Assembly: GCA_021154945.1 (NCBI GenBank)
Contig: JAJNQF010000039.1
Location: 1-6,735, forward strand
Reading direction: 5' to 3'
DNA length: 6,735 nt
DNA from: Sphingomonas sp.
GTDB lineage: Bacteria; Pseudomonadota; Alphaproteobacteria; Sphingomonadales; Sphingomonadaceae
Numbering within the stretch: position 1 is the stretch's first letter; each line of letters opens with the position of its first letter. A program made the position numbers and the translations under genes. The notes under the pieces were generated by a model. The model saw only the letters and a program-made list of their open reading frames with translations. It had not been told where the DNA came from and searched no databases. Positions 1 to 5,648 of this stretch are shown piece after piece.

Positions 1-1365
1 CTCCAGGTTGACGAGATCGCCCTCCAGCGTGTCGAGCCGGTCGACCGACGCGTCATCGGTCTCGCGCTTCAGCGCCTCGCGTTCGATCTTCAGCTGGATG
101 ATCCGACGGTCGAGATTCTCGATCGCCTCGGGCTTCGATTCCACCTCCATACGGATGCGCGACGCAGCCTCGTCCATCAGGTCGATCGCCTTGTCGGGGA
201 GGAAGCGGTCGGTGATGTAGCGGTTCGACAGCGTCGAGGCGGCGACGATCGCGCCGTCGGTGATCCGCACGCCGTGGTGGAGCTCGTACTTCTCCTTCAA
301 TCCGCGCAGGATCGAGATCGTGTCCTCGACAGTCGGTTCGCCGACCATCACCGGCTGGAACCGCCGCTGCAACGCGGGGTCCTTCTCGACATATTTGCGA
401 TACTCATCGAGCGTGGTCGCGCCGACGCAGTGCAATTCGCCGCGTGCCAAAGCGGGTTTCAGCAGATTGCCCGCATCCATCGCGCCCTCGGATTTGCCCG
501 CGCCGATCAGCTGGTGCATCTCGTCGATGAACAGGATGATGTCGCCCTCGGCGGCCTTCACCTCGTCGAGCACGCCCTTCAGTCGCTCCTCAAACTCACC
601 GCGATACTTCGCGCCGGCGATCAACGAGCCGAGGTCGAGCGACATCAGCCGGCGGTCCTTCAGCGTATCGGGCACGTCGCCATTGGCGATGCGAAGGGCT
701 AGCCCTTCCGCGATAGCCGTTTTCCCGACGCCGGGCTCGCCGATCAGCGCGGGGTTGTTCTTGGTCCGGCGTGCGAGGATCTGGATGGTGCGGCGGATCT
801 CCTCGTCGCGGCCGATGACGGGGTCGAGCTTGCCGTCGCGTGCCGCCTGGGTGAGATCGCGCGCGAACTTTTTCAGCGCATCATAGCGATCCTCGGCGCC
901 CGCGGTGTCGGCGGTGCGGCCCTGGCGTAGACCGTTGATCGCGGTATTCAGCCCCTCCGGCGTCACGCCGCCGGCCTTCAAGGCCTTCCCCGCTGCTGTG
1001 TTGAGCGACAGCGCGAGCGCGACCAGCAGCCGTTCGACGGTGACGAAGCTGTCGCCCGCTTTGGTCGCGATCTGCTCGGCCTGGTCGAGCACCCGGACGG
1101 CATCGTTGTCGATTCCCGGCGTGGTCTGCGCGCCCGAGCCCGACACGACCGGGATCTTGGCGAGCGCGAGATCGGTCTCAGAGGTCGCGCGCTTGGCGTC
1201 GCCACCCGCGGCCGCGATCAGCCCGGCGGCCATGCCTTGCTCGTCTTCCAGCAGCGCCTTCAAAAGATGCTCGGGCGCGATCCGCTGATGGTTCATGCGG
1301 ATCGCGACGGTCTGCGCGGATTGCAGGAAGCCCTTCGCGCGGTCGGTGAATTTGTCGATGTTCAT
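1..1365 (-). CDS. clpB: ATP-dependent chaperone ClpB, N-terminal part (cut by window edge)
   Basis: ClpB is the cytoplasmic hexameric AAA+ disaggregase that pulls polypeptides out of stress aggregates together with DnaK. The window holds 455 codons, about half of a normal protein of roughly 860 residues, and the frame is open to base 1. It begins MNIDKFTDRAKGFLQSAQ, the usual Clp N-domain opening (about 1-145). The first AAA+ module follows, with Walker A GEPGVGKT at 209-216, the pore-loop region KYRGEFEERLK, Walker B IILFIDE at 276-282 and the arginine-finger region DPALQRRF. From about 410 the sequence becomes charged and helical (ENLDRRIIQLKIEREALKRE), which is the start of the coiled-coil middle domain. 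The presence of that domain separates ClpB from ClpA. The ATG at 1365-1363 has an AGGA ribosome site nine bases upstream. No frameshift or missing key residue is seen. The second AAA+ domain lies outside the window. Confidence 0.97.
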   Translation of the reverse strand, partial: MNIDKFTDRAKGFLQSAQTVAIRMNHQRIAPEHLLKALLEDEQGMAAGLIAAAGGDAKRATSETDLALAKIPVVSGSGAQTTPGIDNDAVRVLDQAEQIATKAGDSFVTVERLLVALALSLNTAAGKALKAGGVTPEGLNTAINGLRQGRTADTAGAEDRYDALKKFARDLTQAARDGKLDPVIGRDEEIRRTIQILARRTKNNPALIGEPGVGKTAIAEGLALRIANGDVPDTLKDRRLMSLDLGSLIAGAKYRGEFEERLKGVLDEVKAAEGDIILFIDEMHQLIGAGKSEGAMDAGNLLKPALARGELHCVGATTLDEYRKYVEKDPALQRRFQPVMVGEPTVEDTISILRGLKEKYELHHGVRITDGAIVAASTLSNRYITDRFLPDKAIDLMDEAASRIRMEVESKPEAIENLDRRIIQLKIEREALKRETDDASVDRLDTLEGDLVNLE

Positions 1366-1402
1366 GACGAATTCCTGTGGGATTGATTCGGTGTTGGCCG
1401 AG

Positions 1403-1430
1403 AGATGGTGTTGTATTTGAGCAACACAAG
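1403..1430 (-). promoter_or_regulatory. Sigma-32 (heat-shock) type promoter of clpB
   Basis: Read on the minus strand, CTTGTG (1430-1425) is followed after 14 bases by CACCATCT (1410-1403). This is close to the RpoH consensus CTTGAA-N13/15-CCCCATnT. Transcription would begin near 1396, leaving a leader of about 30 bases before the clpB ATG. The spacer and box edges form an inverted repeat (GTGTTG at 1408-1413, CAACAC at 1422-1427). ClpB is a standard heat-shock gene, so the position and match agree. The call is made by eye, without a scoring matrix. Confidence 0.72.
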
Positions 1431-1536
1431 AGGCGGCGCTGATCGGATGCTAGGGCGTGCGCCGCGTGGCTGAAATAGCGTTTATTCTCGGTATCTAAGC
1501 CTCGCCGTCATCGCTATGTTCAGGTTCGCATGCTAT

Positions 1537-1947
1537 ATGTCACGCGTGACAACAGCCATTCCCCATAGCTACGCCATCGGCATCGAGCCGGCCGACATCG
1601 ACTTCATGGGTCATGTCAACAATGCGAACTATCTGAAGTGGGTGCAGGCCGCCGTGATCGACCATTGGCAGCGCCTCGCGCCGGCCGAGGCGGTCGCCGG
1701 GCACCTGTGGGTCGCGTTGAAACACGAGATCACGTACCGGAAACCGGCGTTCCTCAACGACGACGTGATCGCGACGGTGTTGCTGGAGAAAGTCCAGGGC
1801 GCGCGTGCGTTCTACGAGACGATCATCAAGCGTGGCGAGGACGTGCTGGCCGAGGTGAAGTCGAGCTGGTGCTGCCTGGACGCGGAAACGCTGCGGCCCT
1901 CGCGGCTGACGAATAGCGTGATCGAGCATTTCTTTCCGAAGGACTGA
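1537..1947 (+). CDS. 4-hydroxybenzoyl-CoA thioesterase-type (hotdog) acyl-CoA thioesterase
   Basis: This is a single-domain hotdog protein of 136 residues, of the YbgC/FadM/4HBT type, which hydrolyses acyl-CoA thioesters in the cytoplasm. The signature is DIDFMGHVNNANYLKWVQ near the N-terminus, where the second Asp aligns with the catalytic Asp of YbgC and 4HBT and HVNN-Y covers the start of the long central helix. Later segments (ITYRKPAFLNDDVIATVLL, ARAFYETIIKRGEDVLAEVKSSWCCLD) fit the remaining strands of the sheet. The substrate cannot be told from sequence. Start choice: ATG 1537 gives a length normal for the family. ATG 1516 in the same frame adds seven residues (MFRFACY) and neither has a good Shine-Dalgarno; only AGG at 1522-1524 is present, twelve bases before 1537. 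The gene is divergent from clpB across about 170 bp and convergent with the regulator at 2067. A link to propionate metabolism is possible but not shown. Confidence 0.85.
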   Translation: MSRVTTAIPHSYAIGIEPADIDFMGHVNNANYLKWVQAAVIDHWQRLAPAEAVAGHLWVALKHEITYRKPAFLNDDVIATVLLEKVQGARAFYETIIKRGEDVLAEVKSSWCCLDAETLRPSRLTNSVIEHFFPKD

Positions 1948-1950
1948 TCC

Positions 1951-2065
1951 TTCCCCCTTCCCTGGAAGGGAGGGGCTGGGGGTGGGTAGGTCGGCTCGAG
2001 CCTCACCGGTTGGATAATGCGGAAACCGACCCACCCCCGACCCCTCCCTTCCAGGGAGGGGGGAA
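1951..2065. repeat. REP-like long inverted repeat / possible bidirectional terminator
   Basis: Two GC-rich arms, 1951-1994 and 2026-2065, are near-perfect reverse complements of each other with a few mismatches and small gaps. They are separated by a 31-base loop. Each arm is itself palindromic: CCCTTCC-CT-GGAAGGG at 1955-1970 and CCCTCCC-TTCCA-GGGAGGG at 2042-2060. The element fills almost exactly the gap between two convergent genes, starting four bases after one stop codon and ending two bases before the other. Such 'CCCTCCCTTCCAGGGAGGG' elements are common between genes of Sphingomonadales and related bacteria, where they occur as dispersed REP-type repeats. It could also stop transcription from both sides, although no long T run follows either arm. 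Confidence 0.8.
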
Positions 2066-2066
2066 T

Positions 2067-3461
2067 TCACACCACCTCGTACGGCACAGCGCCGCGCCGG
2101 TCCGGATCGACTCGTATCCCACTTGGCGCCGGCGGAAACGCCCGTTGGTCGCAGTCCGTCCGTAAACAGACGCGGCACGAAGACCCGATCGGCGTCGCGA
2201 TCCCTCCAGTTCCCAGCGCATCCGCATAGATGAACTCCGACGCGTTCGCCTCCTCGCACCCGAGCGCCACCGCATAGCGCCGCGCCGGTCGCGTGTACGT
2301 CTCGGACGGCTTCACCAGCCCCTTCGCCATCGAGACGTAGCGGATGCCGTCGGTGGTCTCGATCAGCTGCGTCAGGATTCGGTCGGGGATCGCCACCGCC
2401 TCATGGACGATCCACAACGGACACGCGCCGCCGAACCGGGCGAACTGCAACCGCGTGGCGGAGTGGCGCTTGGTGATATTCCCCGCCATGTCGACGCGGC
2501 AGAAGAAGAACGGGATGCCGAGCGCGCCGGGGCGCTGCAACGTCGAGAGCCGGTGACAGGTTTGCTCGAAACTCGTCCCGAAAATCCGCCGCAGCCGGTC
2601 GATGTCGTGCCGCACGTTCCGCGCTTCGGTGCGGAAGCGGGTGTAGGGCATGACGATCGCCCCGGCCGCGTAATTGGTCAGCCCCGCCGTCAGCAGCGCG
2701 CGGGCCGTCTCCGATGCCATTTCTGACGCCGCGACGATGCCGCCAATGACATCGCCGAACTCGTGCCGCGCGACCTGGTGCGCGAGCGAGAACAAGGTCG
2801 TCTCTCCCGGCTGCGATCCATCGAGCCGTAAGGTCGCGCCGTCATAATCGCGTAGCGGGGCCGCAAGCGCTCCCGAGATTGCGACGGACACGCCCCGTGC
2901 CGCAAGCCGAGCCTCCAATGCCGTGATCCGATCCGCCCCCAGCGTCTCGCCAATCTCCTCCGCCCGCCGGTCGAGCGCATCGACATAATTGCCCGCCGCA
3001 TGAAACCAGTCGCGCACGTCCTCCCACGGCAGCAGGCCCGGCGCGCCCGACCCGGCTACCAGCCGGTCGTCGAGCGCGCGCAACTGCTCCTGCGCACGCC
3101 GGTATGCATCGTGCATCGCGACCAGCCGCTGCGCCAACAACGGCTGGTGCTTCACCGCGCGCCGCACCGCGGTCTCGTCGAGCGCGGGCGCCTCGACACT
3201 CGTGTCCGACACCGCCTCCAGCGTCGCGATCAGCAGCGCGGTGTCATCCGCCGCGTCGATGCTGCCCCAATCCGCCGGAAACTCGCGCGCGAGCGTGATC
3301 AGCACGCCCTCGGTCACTGGCCGATCGCCATTCTCGATCTGCGAGAGGTAGCTCACCGACAGCCCGATCCGCGCCGCCATCGCCGCCTGACTGATCCGGA
3401 GAACGCGGCGCAGGTCGCGCAGGCGGTGTCCGACGAAGAGGCGACGTGCAGGAAGGGTCAT
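2067..3461 (-). CDS. Short-chain fatty acyl-CoA regulator, XRE family (ScfR/PccR/RamB-like)
   Basis: This cytoplasmic transcription factor has 464 residues. Residues about 12-66 form a Cro/C1-type helix-turn-helix (HRLRDLRRVLRISQAAMAARIG, then SVSYLSQIENGDRP at 35-48). The middle matches the ImmA/IrrE-like region of ScfR proteins. At its helix it has HQVARHEF (228-235) rather than an HExxH zinc-peptidase motif, so proteolysis is not expected. The C-terminus matches the ScfR domain (DUF2083): PFFFCRVDMAGNITKRHSAT, the FGGACPLW segment, and a cysteine cluster C429-x2-C432-x4-C437 ending DQRAFPP. Known members are Rhodobacter sphaeroides PccR, which activates propionyl-CoA carboxylase genes, and actinobacterial RamB. 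Divergence from pccB, with TTTGCAAA sites between them, supports a PccR role; the acyl-CoA ligand is inferred. ATG 3461 is chosen because AGGTGG lies just upstream and the helix-turn-helix starts soon after. A 27-residue upstream extension would run through the operator and is unlikely. Confidence 0.92.
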   Translation of the reverse strand: MTLPARRLFVGHRLRDLRRVLRISQAAMAARIGLSVSYLSQIENGDRPVTEGVLITLAREFPADWGSIDAADDTALLIATLEAVSDTSVEAPALDETAVRRAVKHQPLLAQRLVAMHDAYRRAQEQLRALDDRLVAGSGAPGLLPWEDVRDWFHAAGNYVDALDRRAEEIGETLGADRITALEARLAARGVSVAISGALAAPLRDYDGATLRLDGSQPGETTLFSLAHQVARHEFGDVIGGIVAASEMASETARALLTAGLTNYAAGAIVMPYTRFRTEARNVRHDIDRLRRIFGTSFEQTCHRLSTLQRPGALGIPFFFCRVDMAGNITKRHSATRLQFARFGGACPLWIVHEAVAIPDRILTQLIETTDGIRYVSMAKGLVKPSETYTRPARRYAVALGCEEANASEFIYADALGTGGIATPIGSSCRVCLRTDCDQRAFPPAPSGIRVDPDRRGAVPYEVV

Positions 3462-3472
3462 GCCTCCACCTA

Positions 3473-3518
3473 GTTTGCAAACATGCTCCGTACAACTTTG
3501 CAACATTGCATTTGCGCA
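3473..3518. promoter_or_regulatory. Candidate ScfR/PccR operator cluster in the scfR-pccB divergent region
   Basis: The 100 bp between the two start codons contains a perfect 10-bp palindrome GTTTGCAAAC (3473-3482). A near copy TTTGCAAC follows at 3497-3504, then two weaker relatives, ATTGCATT (3505-3512) and TTTGCGCA (3511-3518). As I recall it, the published site for R. sphaeroides PccR is a pair of TTTGCAAA octamers four bases apart, and actinobacterial RamB sites share the TTTGCAAA core. Here the two best sites are 15 bases apart, so the arrangement differs from that pair. The perfect site sits only 12 bases from the regulator's own start codon, which suggests autoregulation. No clear -35/-10 pair for either gene could be picked out. 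Confidence 0.7.
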
Positions 3519-3561
3519 TCGCATCCCGCTCTGTGAAGGCAATCAGCAGGACGGAGAGACG

Positions 3562-5088
3562 ATGTCATCGACGATCGAAGAGCTTGAACGCCGCCGCGAA
3601 GCCGCAAGAGTCGGCGGAGGCCTCAAGCGGATCGGAGCGCAGCACGCCAAGGGAAAGCTCACCGCGAGGGAGCGCCTTGACGTGCTGCTGGACGAGGGAT
3701 CGTTCGAGGAGCTCGACATGTACGTCGAGCACAACTGCGTCGATTTCGGCATGCAGGACCAGGTTATCCCCGGCGACGGCGTGGTCACCGGATCGGGCAC
3801 GATCAACGGCCGCCTCGTCTTCGTCTTCAGCCAGGACTTCACCGTGTTCGGCGGGTCCTTGAGCGAGCGTCACGCGCAGAAGATCTGCAAGGTGATGGAC
3901 AGCGCGATGAAGGTCGGCGCGCCGATCATCGGCCTCAACGACAGCGGCGGCGCGCGCATCCAGGAGGGCGTCGCCTCGCTCGGCGGCTATGCCGAGGTGT
4001 TCCAGCGCAACGCGCTTGCGTCCGGCGTCGTGCCGCAGCTTTCGCTGATCATGGGGCCCTGCGCCGGCGGTGCGGTCTACAGCCCCGCGATGACCGACTT
4101 CATCTTCATGGTGAAGGATTCGAGCTACATGTTCGTCACCGGCCCCGACGTGGTCAAGACGGTGACCAACGAGGTCGTGACGCAGGAGGCGCTCGGCGGC
4201 GCGGTGACTCACACGACCAAGACGTCGGTCGCCGACAACGCCTTCGAGAACGACATCGAGGCCTTGTTGGCCGCGCGCGATTTCTTCGATTTCCTGCCCG
4301 CGTCTAACCGTGACGGCGTGCCCGAGCGCCCGACAGCGGACGAATGGGACCGGATCGAGGAGAGCCTCGACACGCTGATCCCGGCGTCGGCGAACCAGCC
4401 CTACGACATGCACGAGCTGATCCGGAAGACCGTCGACGAAGGCGATTTCTTCGAGACGCAGCCGGCGCATGCGGCCAACATCATCACCGGCTTCGGCCGG
4501 ATCGAGGGCCGCACGGTCGGCTTCGTCGCGAACCAGCCGATGGTGCTCGCGGGCGTGCTCGACATCAACAGCTCGAAGAAGGCGGCGCGGTTCGTGCGCT
4601 TCTGTGATGCGTTCGAGATCCCGATCGTGACCTTCGTCGACGTCCCCGGCTTCCTGCCTGGCACCGTGCAGGAGCATAACGGCATCATCAAGCACGGCGC
4701 TAAACTCCTGTTCGCCTATGCCGAAGCGACAGTCCCGAAAATCACCGTCATCACGCGGAAGGCGTATGGCGGCGCCTACGACGTGATGGCCTCGAAGCAC
4801 CTGCGCGGCGACCTGAACTACGCATGGCCGACCGCCGAGATCGCGGTGATGGGCGCGAAGGGCGCCGTCGAGATCATCTTCCGCGGCAAGACGCCCGAGG
4901 AGATCGCGGAACGCACCGCGGAGTACGAGGCGCGCTTCGCCAACCCGTTCGTCGCCGCGTCGAAGGGCTTCATCGACGAAGTGATCCAGCCCCACTCGAC
5001 CCGCCGCCGGATCGCGCTCGGCCTACGGAAACTCCGCGGCAAGGCGCTGGAGAATCCGTGGAAGAAGCATGACAACATCCCGTTGTGA
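3562..5088 (+). CDS. pccB: Propionyl-CoA carboxylase beta subunit (carboxyltransferase)
   Basis: PccB moves the carboxyl group from carboxybiotin on PccA to propionyl-CoA, giving (S)-methylmalonyl-CoA, the first step of propionate assimilation through the methylmalonyl pathway. The protein has 508 residues, normal for the family. It begins MSSTIEELERRREAARVGGG, and the N-terminal crotonase-fold half carries LNDSGGARIQEG (SGGARIQEG at 128-136) and GPCAGGAVYSPA, with the oxyanion-hole glycines at 169-170. The C-terminal half carries FVDVPGFLPGTVQEHNGIIKHGAKLL, AYGGAYDVM (401-409) and AWPTAEIAVMGAKGAVEIIFR. D407 in GGAYDVM corresponds to Asp422 of Streptomyces coelicolor PccB, a residue tied to propionyl- rather than acetyl-CoA preference. 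ATG 3562 is chosen because GGAGAG precedes it and the family N-terminus starts there. An upstream in-frame ATG at 3460 would translate the operator region. PccA is not in the window and probably lies downstream. Confidence 0.96.
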   Translation: MSSTIEELERRREAARVGGGLKRIGAQHAKGKLTARERLDVLLDEGSFEELDMYVEHNCVDFGMQDQVIPGDGVVTGSGTINGRLVFVFSQDFTVFGGSLSERHAQKICKVMDSAMKVGAPIIGLNDSGGARIQEGVASLGGYAEVFQRNALASGVVPQLSLIMGPCAGGAVYSPAMTDFIFMVKDSSYMFVTGPDVVKTVTNEVVTQEALGGAVTHTTKTSVADNAFENDIEALLAARDFFDFLPASNRDGVPERPTADEWDRIEESLDTLIPASANQPYDMHELIRKTVDEGDFFETQPAHAANIITGFGRIEGRTVGFVANQPMVLAGVLDINSSKKAARFVRFCDAFEIPIVTFVDVPGFLPGTVQEHNGIIKHGAKLLFAYAEATVPKITVITRKAYGGAYDVMASKHLRGDLNYAWPTAEIAVMGAKGAVEIIFRGKTPEEIAERTAEYEARFANPFVAASKGFIDEVIQPHSTRRRIALGLRKLRGKALENPWKKHDNIPL

Positions 5089-5100
5089 GTCATGCTTGTT
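5067..5100 (+). terminator. Weak hairpin over the pccB stop codon (possible attenuator)
   Basis: GCATGAC (5067-5073) pairs with GTCATGC (5089-5095), and inner AAC/GTT bases (5074-5076 and 5082-5084) could extend the stem imperfectly. A short T-rich stretch, TTGTT, follows at 5096-5100. The hairpin spans the stop codon of pccB. It is modest in GC and has no long T run, so it may only weaken read-through into the next gene, or may be chance. Confidence 0.3.
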
Positions 5101-5124
5101 CGGTTATGATAAGCACATTATCAT
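5096..5124 (+). promoter_or_regulatory. Candidate promoter and palindromic operator of the three-gene cassette
   Basis: TTGTTC (5096-5101) and TATCAT (5119-5124) lie 17 bases apart, a housekeeping-type spacing. Overlapping the -10 box is a perfect inverted repeat, ATGATAA (5106-5112), GCACA, TTATCAT (5118-5124), in an AT-rich patch unusual for this GC-rich window. The adjoining gene encodes a ribbon-helix-helix-like protein, and such proteins often bind palindromes in their own promoter, so autoregulation is a natural inference. Transcription would start about two bases before the AAGGAG ribosome site at 5133. Confidence 0.5.
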
Positions 5125-5145
5125 GTCATGCGAAGGAGTCGTGAC

Positions 5146-5433
5146 ATGCAGACCGAACGCGTGACGTTTCTGACTACCCCCGACCACAAGGCAGCGCTGG
5201 ACGCGTTTGCGAGCAGCAACGGCCAGTCGGTCGGGCATGTTTTGCGCGAGGCGTCGAGCCAGTATATCGGCAAGCCAACGCCGGAAGAGGAAGAAGAACT
5301 CGCCGTGCTCGTGCAGCAGGTCAACGAGGCGATCCCCAAGATGCATGCTTCATTGGACAACATGATCGACACGCTGGATCGCACGCATCGCAAGGTTGAT
5401 GCCTTTCTGCGTGAAGCAGGAATCCGTCGGTGA
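5146..5433 (+). CDS. Small ribbon-helix-helix-like protein with helical C-terminal tail
   Basis: The 95-residue protein is not recognised by name. Its first part looks like a ribbon-helix-helix DNA-binding fold: a strand QTERVTFLTT (2-11), helix A PDHKAALDAFASSNGQ (12-27) and helix B SVGHVLREASSQYIG (28-42), where the SVGHVLRE turn is typical. An acidic linker EEEEEL (47-52) leads into a long helix with regular hydrophobic spacing (VQQVNEAIPKMHASLDNMIDTLDR), probably for oligomerisation or partner binding. ATG 5146 is chosen because AAGGAG at 5133-5138 is seven bases before it; ATG 5128 would add MRRSRD and overlap that ribosome site. The stop overlaps the next gene's GTG start by four bases, so the two products are probably made together. 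Likely role: autoregulator or DNA-associated partner of the downstream coiled-coil protein. It is neither a proven antitoxin nor tied to propionate. Confidence 0.75.
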   Translation: MQTERVTFLTTPDHKAALDAFASSNGQSVGHVLREASSQYIGKPTPEEEEELAVLVQQVNEAIPKMHASLDNMIDTLDRTHRKVDAFLREAGIRR

Positions 5434-5648
5434 GCGTGTTCGGCGATGCTGTCGGCGCGATCCGTCAAGTCATCTTGATGCAATCACGGATGGATCAACT
5501 TGATATGCGTATCACCGCGATCGGCGCGGACGTGGAGGGGCTCACCGATGCGCTGGCCAATGTGCGGGACCGGGTTTCACGACTGGAAGGCATGATCGAA
5601 GGCGCTGCGATGGCGGCCGGCCGGCAGCAGCGGAGGATCGAGGAATGA
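5430..5648 (+). CDS. Small coiled-coil protein of unknown function
   Basis: This 72-residue protein begins at GTG 5430 (MSVFGDAVGAIRQVILMQSRM). Nearly the whole chain is predicted helix with heptad-like hydrophobic spacing: VILMQSRMDQLDMRITAIGAD, then VEGLTDALANVRDRVSRLEGMI. It has no cysteine, membrane segment or signal peptide. The VRDRVSRLEGMIEG segment resembles small Sphingomonadales proteins of unknown function that I recall starting MSxFGDA. The GTGA overlap with the gene before and the ATGA overlap with the gene after, each of four bases, argue strongly that it is real and translated by coupling. An AGGA at 5418-5421 could serve as its ribosome site. It may pair with the ribbon-helix-helix protein through coiled coils. 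A toxin role was considered, but nothing in the sequence supports it. Confidence 0.72.
   Translation: MSVFGDAVGAIRQVILMQSRMDQLDMRITAIGADVEGLTDALANVRDRVSRLEGMIEGAAMAAGRQQRRIEE

Noticed and set aside
260..886. Long plus-strand reading frame opposite clpB
   Set aside because: It is antisense to strongly conserved ClpB motifs (Walker A and B), is rich in Ser and Arg as GC-rich shadow frames are, and has no domain.
1432..1536. Promoter for the thioesterase gene
   Set aside because: Several AT-rich hexamers exist around 1470-1500, but no -35/-10 pair with proper spacing could be chosen with confidence.
1540..2259. Minus-strand frame across the repeat with PLPGREG-type peptide
   Set aside because: It runs through the inverted repeat and antisense to the thioesterase. 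This is a known kind of false gene call from REP-like repeats.
3460..3561. Upstream in-frame start for pccB adding 34 residues
   Set aside because: The added residues run through the operator sites and match no PccB N-terminus, whereas ATG 3562 has a ribosome site and a family-like start.
3565..4995. 476-codon minus-strand frame opposite pccB
   Set aside because: Its composition (Arg, Asp, His, Val runs) is the mirror of PccB codons, and the sense strand encodes a complete, well-conserved enzyme.
5146..5648. Possible toxin-antitoxin pair
   Set aside because: A ribbon-helix-helix-like gene overlapping a second small gene fits the layout, but the second product is a plain coiled coil with no toxin fold or catalytic residues, and the third overlapping gene and operon setting do not fit.
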